A DNA stretch of 32,141 bases from Flavobacterium sp. (GTDB lineage Bacteria > Bacteroidota > Bacteroidia > Flavobacteriales > Flavobacteriaceae), in NCBI GenBank assembly GCA_014377455.1, contig JACMPO010000194.1:1-32141 (forward strand). The letters are read 5' to 3'. The notes under the pieces are model-generated. The model searched no databases. It was not told the DNA's origin and saw nothing but the letters and a program-made list of their open reading frames with translations. The translations under genes were made by a program, and so were the position numbers. The stretch's first letter is position 1; each line of letters begins with the position of its first letter. Positions 16,381 through 24,770 of the stretch are shown here, in pieces.

Positions 16381-17981
16381 TACAATATCATCGCTTTCAA
16401 ATCCTCGATACTATTCGCATCTTCAATTTTTTTATCGGTTCGCCAACGCAAAATTCTAGGAAAACGCGTTGCGACGCCACTTTTATGTCGTTTGGAAAGT
16501 GCAATTCCTTCAAAACCAATTTCAAAAACCAGTTCGGGTGTTACACTTCGTACGGGTCCAAATTTATCAATGGTATTTTTTTTGATAAAATCGTCTACTT
16601 TTCTAAATTCAGCATCGGTTAAACCAGAATAGGCTTTGGCAAAAGTTACCAATTCGGGTTCTCCTTTTCCGTTATCTTGCCAAAGTGCAAAAGTATAATC
16701 GGTAAACAAATTGCTTCGTCTTCCGCTTCCGCGCATAGCATAGGTTAACACGGCATCAATCACCAATGGCTCCAATTTCCATTTCCACCAATCGCCTTTT
16801 TTTCGTCCAACTTGATACGTCGAATTTTTATGCTTGATCATTAAACCTTCGCTTCGCATTTCTCTGGCGCGCAATCTTTCGGTAGCAACTTCATCCCAAG
16901 AATTCAAAATTTTTCTATCGGATAAATAAAACGGAAGATTTTTATCTTTTACACTTTCAAATAATCGTTCTAATAAATTTCGGCGTTCTTCATAAGATTT
17001 TGTACGAATATCTTCGCCGTTCCACTCCAGTAAATCATACGCTTTTAAAATTACTGGATTGCTTTTTAATAAAACTGATGAAGTTGTTTTACGACCAATT
17101 CGCGTTTGTAAATCGTTAAAAGTTCCTATTTCTCCATCTTGAAAAGCTAGAATTTCTGCATCGATGACGGTTCCGTTTGGAATAATTCCAACAAAGGCAC
17201 TTAATTCTGGATATTTATCGGTAACCAATTCTTCGCCACGAGACCAAACAAAAATTTCGTTTTCCCGAATAATAGTTTGCGATCGAATTCCATCCCATTT
17301 GTGTTCGATTGACCAATCATTTGGATTTCCTAAGCTAGAAACCTCGCCTTCAATAGGATAAGCCAAATAAAACGGATAAGGTTTGGATAAATAATCGCTA
17401 CTTTTTTCGTCCAAAATGAGTTCTTGAAAAGTTACTTTATTTGGATCCCAATTTCCCATTAGTTTGTAAGCCAATGCATCTTCATCAACGTTTTCAGCTT
17501 TAGAAAGTGCGCGCGTCATTAATTTCTGACTTACTCCAATTCGAAAACTTCCGGTGATTAATTTTGTAAAAACAAAACGTTCGTAATAATTTAACGCCAG
17601 CCAATTTTCGTGCAAATAGGCTCGTTTTTCTTCGTCTGTTTTCTTTTTTAAGGCGATAATTTCCTGCAAATATTCAGTCAAACTTTTTTCTGAATGTTCT
17701 TTGGTTGTGGGAATAATCAAAGCAATAGTTTCGGCCAAATCGCCAACAATATGATAACTTTCTTCAAACAACCACAATGGAATATTGGCCAATTCATTCG
17801 CCCAAAGTCGCAACAAGGTTGTATTAACTGGTCTTGACGGACGACGATGCGACAAAATTGCAATCGTCCACACTTTATCTTCTGGCGACGCATTTTTAAA
17901 ATACTCAGTCAACGCATCAACTTTTACCGTTGTTTTGTTGGAACTATCTAAAGCTTTAATAAGATTGGCGAAGTTTTTCAT
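16380..17981 (-). CDS. ATP-dependent DNA ligase of the LPD/Lhr-associated cluster
   Basis: A 533-aa ATP-dependent ligase sealing nicks in DNA. The N-terminal ~200 residues are the helical DNA-binding domain. The nucleotidyltransferase domain follows with adenylated Lys228 in EHKWDGIR, the acidic motif in VIDAEIL, motif IV SEGLMIKHKNS, and motif V WWKWKLEPLVIDAVL. The OB fold covers the C-terminus to about residue 520 (FEIGFEGIALSKRH and FPRILRWRTDK). This is a separate enzyme from the housekeeping NAD-dependent LigA and belongs to the damage-response cluster by its neighbours. The 157-nt spacer to the exonuclease gene upstream is rich in short tandem repeats. Confidence 0.96.
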   Translation of the reverse strand: MKNFANLIKALDSSNKTTVKVDALTEYFKNASPEDKVWTIAILSHRRPSRPVNTTLLRLWANELANIPLWLFEESYHIVGDLAETIALIIPTTKEHSEKSLTEYLQEIIALKKKTDEEKRAYLHENWLALNYYERFVFTKLITGSFRIGVSQKLMTRALSKAENVDEDALAYKLMGNWDPNKVTFQELILDEKSSDYLSKPYPFYLAYPIEGEVSSLGNPNDWSIEHKWDGIRSQTIIRENEIFVWSRGEELVTDKYPELSAFVGIIPNGTVIDAEILAFQDGEIGTFNDLQTRIGRKTTSSVLLKSNPVILKAYDLLEWNGEDIRTKSYEERRNLLERLFESVKDKNLPFYLSDRKILNSWDEVATERLRAREMRSEGLMIKHKNSTYQVGRKKGDWWKWKLEPLVIDAVLTYAMRGSGRRSNLFTDYTFALWQDNGKGEPELVTFAKAYSGLTDAEFRKVDDFIKKNTIDKFGPVRSVTPELVFEIGFEGIALSKRHKSGVATRFPRILRWRTDKKIEDANSIEDLKAMIL

Positions 17982-18021
17982 TTATTTCATCTAACGCAAA
18001 GTCAATAAATTTTTTAGTTTG

Positions 18022-18130
18022 ACCATAAATTACACAAATTTTCACAAATTATATTTGATTATGTTTGATTATGCCACAGATATTAGGGATTTCAACTATT
18101 TTTCAATCCTTTAAATCTGTGAAATCTGTG
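18022..18130. repeat. Short tandem phrases in the exonuclease-ligase spacer
   Basis: CACAAATT occurs at 18033-18040 and 18043-18050 (10-bp step). TTTGATTATG is doubled perfectly at 18054-18073. AAATCTGTG is doubled perfectly at 18113-18130. The left part (18022-18042) matches the spacer in front of the helicase gene. Confidence 0.75.
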
Positions 18131-18138
18131 TTTAAAAT

Positions 18139-19170
18139 TTATAGTTCAGTTACAATTTCTGCATCTTCAGATTTTTCCATCTCAGATACTTCACCTTCGT
18201 ATTGTGTTTTTTCTGTTCGAGCGTCATAACCCAATTCACGTAAATATTTCGAAAAAATATCTGTATAACCGTGTGTGCAAATTATTTTTTCTGCACCAGT
18301 TACTTTGATACTATCCAACAACGAATACCAATCGCAATGGTCGCTCATTACAAAACCTTTGTCAATTGCACGTCGTCGTCTGGCGCCACGAAAAGCCATC
18401 CAGCCACTTGCCGAACCAGTTACAAATGGCGTCATTTTTCTAATCCATGTACTTCCGTGCGCACTTGGTGGCGCAAGCACAATATTTCCTAGTAAATCTT
18501 CTTTTTTAACATCGCGAGTGACCAAAGTTGTTGGCGGAAAATCAACCATCGGACGTAGTACATTCGTCATATTTTCAATCGCACCATGAGTGTAAATCTT
18601 CCCAATATCCGTATCCAAATATTTCAACAATCGCTGGGCTTTACCAAGAGAATAACCAAACAAAATCGACGTTTTGCCTTCGGCTCTATTTTCTGCCCAC
18701 CAATTATTAATATCAGTCATCACTTCGGCTTGAGGCGTCCATTTAAAAGCTGGCAAACCAAACGTGCATTCGGTAATAAATGTATCGCATTTCACCACTT
18801 CATAAGGTACGGCAATGCCATCATCTTCCGTTTTATAATCGCCCGTAAAAACCCAAACTTCGCCCAAATGTTCTACCCGAATTTGCGAACTTCCAATAAT
18901 ATGTCCTGCAGGATGCAACGAAAATTTCACATTATTAATCATAAAAGTTTCGTTCCATTCTTTTCCAGTCACGTTTATTTCGCCCAAACGATGACAAATA
19001 ATGCGCACATTGGTATGATGCGTAATGTAATTTTGGTGTCCGTATCGCGAATGATCTGAATGTCCATGTGTAATGATGGCATTTTTCACAGGTCGCCATG
19101 GATCGAGATATACGTCGGCTTGCTGACAATAAATTCCTTTATCATTAAACGCTAAAAGTGGAATTTTCAT
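18139..19170 (-). CDS. Ligase-associated DNA damage response exonuclease (MBL fold)
   Basis: A 343-aa metallo-beta-lactamase / beta-CASP nuclease related to SNM1. THGHSDH (His35, His37, Asp39, His40) is the metal site, followed by HPAGHIIGS, FTGDYKTEDDG and, in the C-terminal part, FVMSDHCDW and the closing ICTHGYTD motif. It is the first gene of the cluster, with a promoter 44 nt upstream, and is presumed to resect damaged ends before ligation. The product ends in an acidic tail (EMEKSEDAEIVTEL). Length and order exonuclease-ligase-helicase-PdeM equal those of the cluster in other bacteria. Confidence 0.95.
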   Translation of the reverse strand: MKIPLLAFNDKGIYCQQADVYLDPWRPVKNAIITHGHSDHSRYGHQNYITHHTNVRIICHRLGEINVTGKEWNETFMINNVKFSLHPAGHIIGSSQIRVEHLGEVWVFTGDYKTEDDGIAVPYEVVKCDTFITECTFGLPAFKWTPQAEVMTDINNWWAENRAEGKTSILFGYSLGKAQRLLKYLDTDIGKIYTHGAIENMTNVLRPMVDFPPTTLVTRDVKKEDLLGNIVLAPPSAHGSTWIRKMTPFVTGSASGWMAFRGARRRRAIDKGFVMSDHCDWYSLLDSIKVTGAEKIICTHGYTDIFSKYLRELGYDARTEKTQYEGEVSEMEKSEDAEIVTEL

Positions 19171-19214
19171 TAATTCTCAAAGTTTGTTTAAAATTACAAT
19201 TAAAAAATAACCAC

Positions 19215-19240
19215 CAAAATTATTGCCGTTTATTTAACAA
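19215..19240 (-). promoter_or_regulatory. Promoter of the DNA repair operon
   Basis: On the minus strand: TTG (19238-19240), 15-nt spacer, TAATTTTG (19215-19222), then 44 nt to the exonuclease ATG. Confidence 0.5.
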
Positions 19241-19278
19241 ATGTTCTTTATTATTTGAAGCCAATCCAGCCATCATCC

Positions 19279-19382
19279 CAAATCTTTGGTTGCAACTCCT
19301 TTTTTTAATTGCTTTCAAAGGAACTTCCGTTGGTCGTTCTTTTCAAGCATAAAAAAATAGTCGTCACAACCAAAGGATTTTC
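19279..19382. repeat. Nested imperfect palindrome (possible REP/MITE-like element)
   Basis: Outer arms: AAATCTTTGGTTG (19280-19292) and its near-complement CAACCAAAGGATTT (19367-19380), differing by one inserted C. Inner arms: GCTTTCAAAG (19311-19320) and CTTTTCAAGC (19339-19348). A 60-70-nt insert lies between. No coding frame is supported. It sits in the 409-bp divergent region between the repair operon and pruA. Confidence 0.45.
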
Positions 19383-19428
19383 CTTTCTGTCAGGGCTAGT
19401 TTGCGACAGTAATAACTTTGTTAAATCG

Positions 19429-19461
19429 TTGTATAAAATCAATTTATCCTTCGTACTTTTG
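19429..19461 (+). promoter_or_regulatory. Promoter of pruA
   Basis: TTG (19429-19431), 22-nt spacer, TACTTTTG (19454-19461). Transcription would start near 19468, giving a leader of about 110 nt that contains the repeated phrases at 19474-19505. Confidence 0.55.
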
Positions 19462-19473
19462 TGTAAGATTTAA

Positions 19474-19505
19474 AAGTATCAAGATTGAAGTATTAAGTAT
19501 CAAGA
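19474..19505. repeat. AAGTATCAAGA phrase, two copies
   Basis: AAGTATCAAGATT (19474-19486) and TATTAAGTATCAAGA (19491-19505) are related to each other. Both are reverse complements of the phrase at 16348-16363. Confidence 0.7.
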
Positions 19506-19579
19506 CTTATTTTAATTCACTCCGTTTTTACTTTTTAAAATCTTTATAGCCAATACTAGAATCTTAATACTATAAAACT

Positions 19580-21208
19580 ATGTTAAAAGGATTTTTTCAC
19601 GTACCTAAAGCCGTAAACGAACCAGTAAAATCGTATGCGCCAAATTCTCTAGAAAAAGTAACTATTCTTGCTGAATATAAAAAAATGTGGAACTCAAAAA
19701 TCGATGTTCCTTTATATATAGGTAGCGAAGAAATTCGTACTGGAAATACAAAATCGATGACTGCGCCACATGACCATAAACACAGTGTCGGAACCTATCA
19801 TTTAGCCGAAAAAAGCCATGTTGAAAAAGCTATATCAAACGCTTTAGAAAGCAAAACCAAATGGGCAAATTTACCTTGGGAAGATCGCGCAGCCATATTT
19901 TTAAAAGCTGCAGAACTTATCGCTGGACCTTATCGCGCCAAAATAAATGCAGCAACCATGATAGCGCAGTCTAAAACAATATATCAAGCAGAAATAGATG
20001 CTTCATGTGAACTAATTGATTTTTTGAGATATAATGTGCAATTCATGACTCAAATTTACAGCGATCAACCTAAATCAGATTCGTCTGTTTGGAACCGATT
20101 AGAATATCGTCCGTTGGAAGGATTTTTATATGCCATTACGCCATTTAATTTTACAGCAATTGCAGCAAATTTGCCTGCAAGTGCCGCAATGATGGGCAAT
20201 GTTGTGATATGGAAACCTAGTGATAGTCAGGTATTTTCGGCAAAAATAATCATAGATGTTTTCAAAGAAGCAGGACTTCCTGATGGAGTAATCAATGTAA
20301 TTTTTGGAGATGCTCAAATGATAAGCGAAACTATTTTTGCAAGTCGGGATTTTGCTGGTGTTCACTTTACAGGTTCAACGCACGTTTTTAAAGATATTTG
20401 GAAAACTATAGGAACTAATATTCATCATTACAAAACCTATCCACGAATTGTGGGTGAAACTGGTGGAAAAGATTTTATTTTGGCTCATCCAAGTGCAAAT
20501 GTAAAACAAGTAGTTACCGGAATTGTTCGTGGTGCGTTTGAATTTCAAGGTCAAAAATGTTCGGCAGCATCAAGAGCTTACATTCCTTCAAGTATTTGGA
20601 GTGCTGTTAAATCTCAGTTAATCACTGATGTGAAGTCTCTAAAAATGGGTTCGCCAGAAGATTTTGGAAACTTTGTAACCGCAGTGATTCATGAAGGTTC
20701 GTTTGATAAATTGGCAAGTTTTATTGATCAAGCAAAAAAAGATCAAGATGCCGAAATTATTATTGGAGGAAATTATGATAAATCAGTTGGATTTTTTATT
20801 GAACCAACAGTTATTGTAACTACCAATCCTAAATATTCTACAATGGAAACCGAACTTTTTGGACCTATAATTACAATCTATGTTTACGAGGATAAAGATT
20901 GGATCAAAACGCTAAAATTAGTAGACGAAACATCAGAATATGCATTAACTGGAGCTGTTTTTAGCCAAGATCGATATGCCATTGCAGAAGCGACTGAAGC
21001 CTTAAAAAATGCAACTGGAAATTTTTATGTGAATGACAAACCAACAGGAGCAGTTGTAGGAATGCAACCTTTTGGAGGTGCACGTAGTTCTGGAACTAAT
21101 GATAAAGCTGGATCGGCATTAAACTTATTGCGTTGGGTTTCACCTAGAACTATTAAAGAAACTTTTGTGACACCAGAAGATTATCGTTACCCATTTTTGG
21201 GAGAATAA
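19580..21208 (+). CDS. pruA: L-glutamate gamma-semialdehyde dehydrogenase
   Basis: The second step of proline catabolism: oxidation of glutamate-5-semialdehyde (from 1-pyrroline-5-carboxylate) to glutamate with NAD+. The aldehyde dehydrogenase fold is complete, with TPFNFTAI and KPSDSQVFSAK for NAD binding, FTGSTHVFKDIW, the general-base Glu in GETGGKDF, the catalytic Cys in EFQGQKCSAASRAY, and ETELFGP. The C-terminal PFGGARSSGTNDKAGS is characteristic of the group-4 monofunctional enzyme. At 542 aa it is of usual length. No proline dehydrogenase gene is in the window. A terminator follows 12 nt after the stop. Confidence 0.97.
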   Translation: MLKGFFHVPKAVNEPVKSYAPNSLEKVTILAEYKKMWNSKIDVPLYIGSEEIRTGNTKSMTAPHDHKHSVGTYHLAEKSHVEKAISNALESKTKWANLPWEDRAAIFLKAAELIAGPYRAKINAATMIAQSKTIYQAEIDASCELIDFLRYNVQFMTQIYSDQPKSDSSVWNRLEYRPLEGFLYAITPFNFTAIAANLPASAAMMGNVVIWKPSDSQVFSAKIIIDVFKEAGLPDGVINVIFGDAQMISETIFASRDFAGVHFTGSTHVFKDIWKTIGTNIHHYKTYPRIVGETGGKDFILAHPSANVKQVVTGIVRGAFEFQGQKCSAASRAYIPSSIWSAVKSQLITDVKSLKMGSPEDFGNFVTAVIHEGSFDKLASFIDQAKKDQDAEIIIGGNYDKSVGFFIEPTVIVTTNPKYSTMETELFGPIITIYVYEDKDWIKTLKLVDETSEYALTGAVFSQDRYAIAEATEALKNATGNFYVNDKPTGAVVGMQPFGGARSSGTNDKAGSALNLLRWVSPRTIKETFVTPEDYRYPFLGE

Positions 21209-21215
21209 AATTAGT

Positions 21216-21257
21216 AAAAAACCTACTATTAATACCAACAAATAGTAGGTTCTTTTA
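21216..21257. terminator. Bidirectional terminator, pruA / FAD oxidoreductase
   Basis: AACCTACTATT (21220-21230) / AATAGTAGGTT (21241-21251), 11-bp perfect stem with a 10-nt loop. A-run before, T-rich tract after. It serves both convergent genes. Confidence 0.9.
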
Positions 21258-21282
21258 TTTTAAATTAAAGTTATTGAAAAAA

Positions 21283-21891
21283 TCACTTGTTTATTCCATC
21301 ATGACTTTGGGTTGAAATTCCATCATTCCAATCAGTCAAAATATCAGTAGCAACAGCAGCGCCACTTCCTGCAGCAATAGCTAGTTGACTTCGCCATCCA
21401 GCTAAGGTTCCAACCACATAAATTCCTGTAGTAACTTTGTGGTCGTCATTTTTTAATTGAATTCTATTTTTGGACGCTAAAGCTTTTTTGTGTGGTTCAA
21501 CAAAATCCATCAATCCTTCAATCATGAATGTATTTGAATAACCAATTGCAACAACTATATTCTTACACTGATAGGAATTTTTGTTTGTTAAAACCGTAAA
21601 ATCAGGATAGTTGCCTTCAATTTTAATTACTTTTTCTCCACCTATTTGAGTAACATGAGGATATAAGTTTTGAAGATTTTCAATACTTTCAGATAATAGT
21701 TCAGAACCTAATTTTCCTGCAGAAATTCCATAAGCATTATTAAACAAAGCTTCTTGTAACGAAGATGTTTTTTGGTGTGTAAAAATGCCAATTTTTTTAT
21801 CAAGAACAAAAGTTTTGTTTTTTGCAGAACCCAGAATTAAAGCACACGAAACACCCGCAACTCCTCCACCAATTATTAGTACATCAAACAT
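21283..21891 (-). CDS. Single-domain FAD-dependent oxidoreductase (TrxR-like)
   Basis: A 202-aa flavoprotein. The Rossmann start DVLIIGGGVAGVSCALIL binds FAD, and the C-terminal TGIYVVGTLAGWRSQLAIAAGSGAAVATDIL is the second FAD-contact motif of the thioredoxin-reductase superfamily. The whole central NAD(P)H-binding domain, including the redox CxxC of TrxR, is absent: residues about 110-150 connect the two halves directly. It therefore cannot act as an ordinary NADPH-dependent reductase by itself; partner and substrate are unknown. It is the last gene of an apparent operon after marC and a small membrane protein (36-nt gaps). Confidence 0.8.
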   Translation of the reverse strand: MFDVLIIGGGVAGVSCALILGSAKNKTFVLDKKIGIFTHQKTSSLQEALFNNAYGISAGKLGSELLSESIENLQNLYPHVTQIGGEKVIKIEGNYPDFTVLTNKNSYQCKNIVVAIGYSNTFMIEGLMDFVEPHKKALASKNRIQLKNDDHKVTTGIYVVGTLAGWRSQLAIAAGSGAAVATDILTDWNDGISTQSHDGINK

Positions 21892-21926
21892 TTCTTTAAG
21901 AAGATTTTTTGAACTAAATTAATAAA

Positions 21927-22124
21927 TTAACCTTTTAATTTTTCTTCTATTTTTTTTGACATTTTAAATATCAATAAAATAAATATAGCACAAAAAGCAG
22001 CAGTAATTCCTATTAAGGCAACTACACTTTTTCCCTCAAAAGGATTTTGAAAATCTAATAAAGTTAGATTAAAAATAATTAGTCCAGCGCAAACTAACAT
22101 TAATATTGTAGTAAAAATTTTCAT
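21927..22124 (-). CDS. Small two-helix membrane protein
   Basis: 65 aa with two predicted transmembrane segments (about 5-25 and 34-53) joined by a short loop NPFEGKS, and a lysine-rich tail (KMSKKIEEKLKG), so the tail is likely cytoplasmic. It lies 36 nt from both neighbours in the marC operon. I recognise no family beyond short flavobacterial membrane proteins of this type. Confidence 0.7.
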   Translation of the reverse strand: MKIFTTILMLVCAGLIIFNLTLLDFQNPFEGKSVVALIGITAAFCAIFILLIFKMSKKIEEKLKG

Positions 22125-22160
22125 AGTGAATTTTTAAAAAGTAAATTTAATAAAAATAAA

Positions 22161-22742
22161 TTACACGAATAAACCTTTAACATTAGAAGCAAATAATTTA
22201 ACAGCTATTGCGAGTAAAACAACACCAAAAGTTTTTCTGATAACTCCAAGTCCATTTTTTCCGAGAAGCTTTTCAATTTTTGCTGACGATTTTAAAACTG
22301 CATAAACCACAATAATGTTCAAAACAATAGCTATAATAATATTGATTGTAGCAAATTGAGATCGTAAAGAAAGCAACGTAGTCATGGTTCCAGCACCTGC
22401 GATTAATGGGAATGCCAATGGAATTATTGATGCTGAACTCGCTTCTTCTTCCTCTTTATAAATTCGTATACCAAGAATCATTTCCAATGCTAAAAAAAAT
22501 AAAACAAACGAACCAGCCACTGCAAAAGAGTGAACATCTATTCCAATCAACTTGAGTAGTTCTTCACCTACAAATAGAAAAACTACCATTATAATTGCAG
22601 CGGCAATCGATGCTTTTTCAGACTCAATATGTCCTACTTTAGCACGCAAATCCACTACAATGGGAATTGTTCCAACTATATCGATTACAGCAAAAAGAAC
22701 CATGGTAATCGTAGCTATTTCTTTAATTTCTAATCCAAACAT
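22161..22742 (-). CDS. MarC family integral membrane protein
   Basis: 193 aa with six hydrophobic segments and the MarC patterns FAVIDIVGTIPIVVDLR near the N-terminus, GSFVLFFLALEMILGI in the middle and SIIPLAFPLIAGAGTMTTLLSLRS. Despite the name, MarC is not shown to confer antibiotic resistance; its transport substrate is unknown. It is the first gene of the minus-strand operon, with a well-matched promoter just upstream. Confidence 0.92.
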   Translation of the reverse strand: MFGLEIKEIATITMVLFAVIDIVGTIPIVVDLRAKVGHIESEKASIAAAIIMVVFLFVGEELLKLIGIDVHSFAVAGSFVLFFLALEMILGIRIYKEEEEASSASIIPLAFPLIAGAGTMTTLLSLRSQFATINIIIAIVLNIIVVYAVLKSSAKIEKLLGKNGLGVIRKTFGVVLLAIAVKLFASNVKGLFV

Positions 22743-22764
22743 AGAACCTATTTTTAATTTTTTG

Positions 22765-22798
22765 CAAAATTACCACTTTCTAAAGCGTTAAAAACCAA
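22765..22798 (-). promoter_or_regulatory. Promoter of the marC operon
   Basis: On the minus strand: TTG (22796-22798), 23-nt spacer, TAATTTTG (22765-22772), then 22 nt to the ATG. Confidence 0.55.
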
Positions 22799-22837
22799 AT
22801 AATTCGTTAATTTTAAGATAATTAATTGTTAGCATAT

Positions 22838-22864
22838 TTGCTGATTTTTTAGGTTGTATATTTG
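22838..22864 (+). promoter_or_regulatory. Promoter of the DUF3109 gene
   Basis: TTG (22838-22840), 16-nt spacer, TATATTTG (22857-22864), a perfect -7 box; the leader is about 50 nt. Confidence 0.6.
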
Positions 22865-22919
22865 CATAAATAATAAGTCTCAAAATAATTAAATTTTAAA
22901 ATCTAATAATATTCAATGT

Positions 22920-23492
22920 ATGTTTCAACTTGGAAAAACTATAGTTTCTGAAGATATTCTAGAAAAAGATTTTGTTTGCAATTTGTCGTCTTGTCATGGT
23001 GCTTGTTGTGTTGATGGCGATGCTGGAGCTCCATTGGACAAAGAAGAAACTAAAATATTAGAAGAAATTTATCCAAAAATTAAATCGTTTTTGCGTAAAG
23101 AAGGCATCGAAGCCATTGAAAAATTAGGTACTTGGGTTGAAGGCACAGAACAAGATTTAGAAACACCACTTATCAATAATAAAGATTGTGCTTACGTTAT
23201 TTTTGATGGAAAAACAGCACTATGTGGCATTGAACAAGCTTATAATCAAGGGGTAATTTCATTTAAAAAACCAGTTTCATGCCACTTATATCCCATTCGT
23301 ATTAAAGATTTTACTGAGTTTGCAGCTGTAAATTATGATAAATGGGAAATTTGTGATGACGCTTGTTCCCTTGGAAAAGAGTTGCAGGTACCAGTTTACA
23401 AATTTGTAAAAGAAGCTTTAATAAGAAAGTTTGGTGAAAATTGGTACATTGAACTTGAAAAAGTAGCAGAAGATTTGAAGAATGGAAAATAA
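22920..23492 (+). CDS. DUF3109 family protein (Cys-rich)
   Basis: 190 aa, cytoplasmic, no signal. Cysteines cluster as CNLSSCHGACCVDGD (residues 20-34) and further as DCAYVIF, ALCGIEQAY, SCHLYPIRI and CDDACSLG. This pattern suggests a metal (Zn or Fe-S) site as in the related YkgJ/CxxCxxCC proteins, but no function is established. It is widespread in Bacteroidota at this size. The ATG at 22920 fits; the overlapping ATG at 22916 is out of frame. It stands alone between the marC promoter and a 409-bp gap (23493-23901) that is very AT-rich and holds only a weak hairpin. Confidence 0.9.
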   Translation: MFQLGKTIVSEDILEKDFVCNLSSCHGACCVDGDAGAPLDKEETKILEEIYPKIKSFLRKEGIEAIEKLGTWVEGTEQDLETPLINNKDCAYVIFDGKTALCGIEQAYNQGVISFKKPVSCHLYPIRIKDFTEFAAVNYDKWEICDDACSLGKELQVPVYKFVKEALIRKFGENWYIELEKVAEDLKNGK

Positions 23493-23851
23493 AAAACTGT
23501 ATAGTTCTAAAACTGACTGTTTTTTGTGGTCGGTATAGATTTACTTTCGAAAAAAGTTTTAAAATTACTCGAGAAATTGATTTTAGTATATACCTAGTAA
23601 AAATAATTATTATATTGAAATTCAATGAATAATGTTACATCGATTTTTTTGAAGAATCAATCAAGAATTTGATTTAATGATTTGTATATTTCGATTTTAG
23701 AATTTTTAAAACTCATTTAATTATTAAGTAGTATATAAATTTTTGATTATTTAAACATATATCAAATTGAATAAAACTTCCTAAAAATCAACTTGAAAAG
23801 CTAAATATAATGTTGGGTAAATAGTAATTCAAATTCTAAGATAATAAAATT

Positions 23852-23871
23852 GTAAAAAAAGGTATTTTTAC
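23852..23871 (-). terminator. Weak hairpin downstream of the minus-strand unknown gene
   Basis: GTAAAAA (23852-23858) / TTTTTAC (23865-23871) with a 6-nt loop, 31 nt downstream of the stop at 23902. Made of A/T pairs, so only tentative. Confidence 0.3.
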
Positions 23872-23901
23872 ATTGAAACAGTAATTTAGTTATCCTCATA
23901 A

Positions 23902-24768
23902 TTAATCACAATCTCCAACATACTTATCAATAATATGCCTTGATACTTTCTTTAATTCAGCACCATTCTCAGGGTTTTCTCCATCCATATTGAAAAACTG
24001 AAGAACATTGTTTTTCTTACTATACCAAATAATAGGTTTATCGCCGTTAAAAAACTTTGTGGAATCACATACCATTAATTCTCTTCTATTAAATTCTATT
24101 TCGTTGTAATGTTTTATGATTTTTGTATTTGCAAATCCTAAATTCTCACTTTCGCAATCAACCAATTCATAATGATCCTCTTTCCATTCCATACATTCTT
24201 TCTCTTTTAAGAACATACTTTTTACACCAAACAATACCAAAACCACTAACGAACCAATTCCAACTTTCTGTTTTAAATTTCCTTTTGATGAAATAGTAGT
24301 ATCGTTTTTTACAAAAACAGGTTTTTCTTTATTCTGAACAAGTTCATTCATTTTACTTTTCCCAATGTTTGAACTTTTTACTTCTTCAACTAAATCATCA
24401 GAGTTTAATTTCGTAAATTTCTTAAAAGGTCTTGGCTGAAAATCTACTAGTACAGCCGCCATGTTTATTCCTTCAATGTCAACCAAATCGGTTTCACTTT
24501 TCAAAAAAGTTTCAATTGGACGAAATTTGTCAGTAGCAGTTTGTAATTTATTTTTATTACCAAACTCAAATTCAAAACCGAAAAAAATGGCAAAGCTTTT
24601 TAAGTCATCAATGTTATCATTATCCTTAAACCTTTCTGTACATAGCTGTCTTAATTTAGCTCTTGAAGGAACTAATAAAAAGCTTGAATACTCCTTAGTT
24701 TTTTCTTCTTCAAATTTTACTCTAATGGCTTTCTTATATACTTCAAGAGCATCATGTGTTGTGGTCAT
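23902..24768 (-). CDS. Unknown single-pass membrane protein
   Basis: 288 aa, no recognised domain. Residues 1-165 are soluble: HDALEVYKKAIRVKFEEE and SRAKLRQLC..RFKDNDNIDDLKSFAIFFGFEF form a helical N-terminal region, followed by DKFRPIETFLKSETDLVDIEGINMAAVLVDFQPRPFKKF. One transmembrane helix (VGIGSLVVLVLFGVKSMFL, about 170-188) leads to a C-terminal domain of ~100 residues starting with CMEWKEDHYELVDC. Without a cleavable signal the N-terminal domain should be cytoplasmic and the C-terminal domain periplasmic. I have seen similar hypothetical proteins in flavobacteria but know no function. A five-unit TAGGAATNNN repeat lies directly before its ATG. Confidence 0.75.
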   Translation of the reverse strand: MTTTHDALEVYKKAIRVKFEEEKTKEYSSFLLVPSRAKLRQLCTERFKDNDNIDDLKSFAIFFGFEFEFGNKNKLQTATDKFRPIETFLKSETDLVDIEGINMAAVLVDFQPRPFKKFTKLNSDDLVEEVKSSNIGKSKMNELVQNKEKPVFVKNDTTISSKGNLKQKVGIGSLVVLVLFGVKSMFLKEKECMEWKEDHYELVDCESENLGFANTKIIKHYNEIEFNRRELMVCDSTKFFNGDKPIIWYSKKNNVLQFFNMDGENPENGAELKKVSRHIIDKYVGDCD

Positions 24769-24770
24769 AA

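Noticed and set aside
18271..19059. Several plus-strand ORFs of 60-157 codons opposite the exonuclease gene
   Set aside because: Shadow frames of a well-conserved enzyme; no promoter and no recognisable domain.
23493..23901. Possible small RNA in the AT-rich gap after the DUF3109 gene
   Set aside because: No convincing promoter-terminator pair; only a weak A/T hairpin at its right end.
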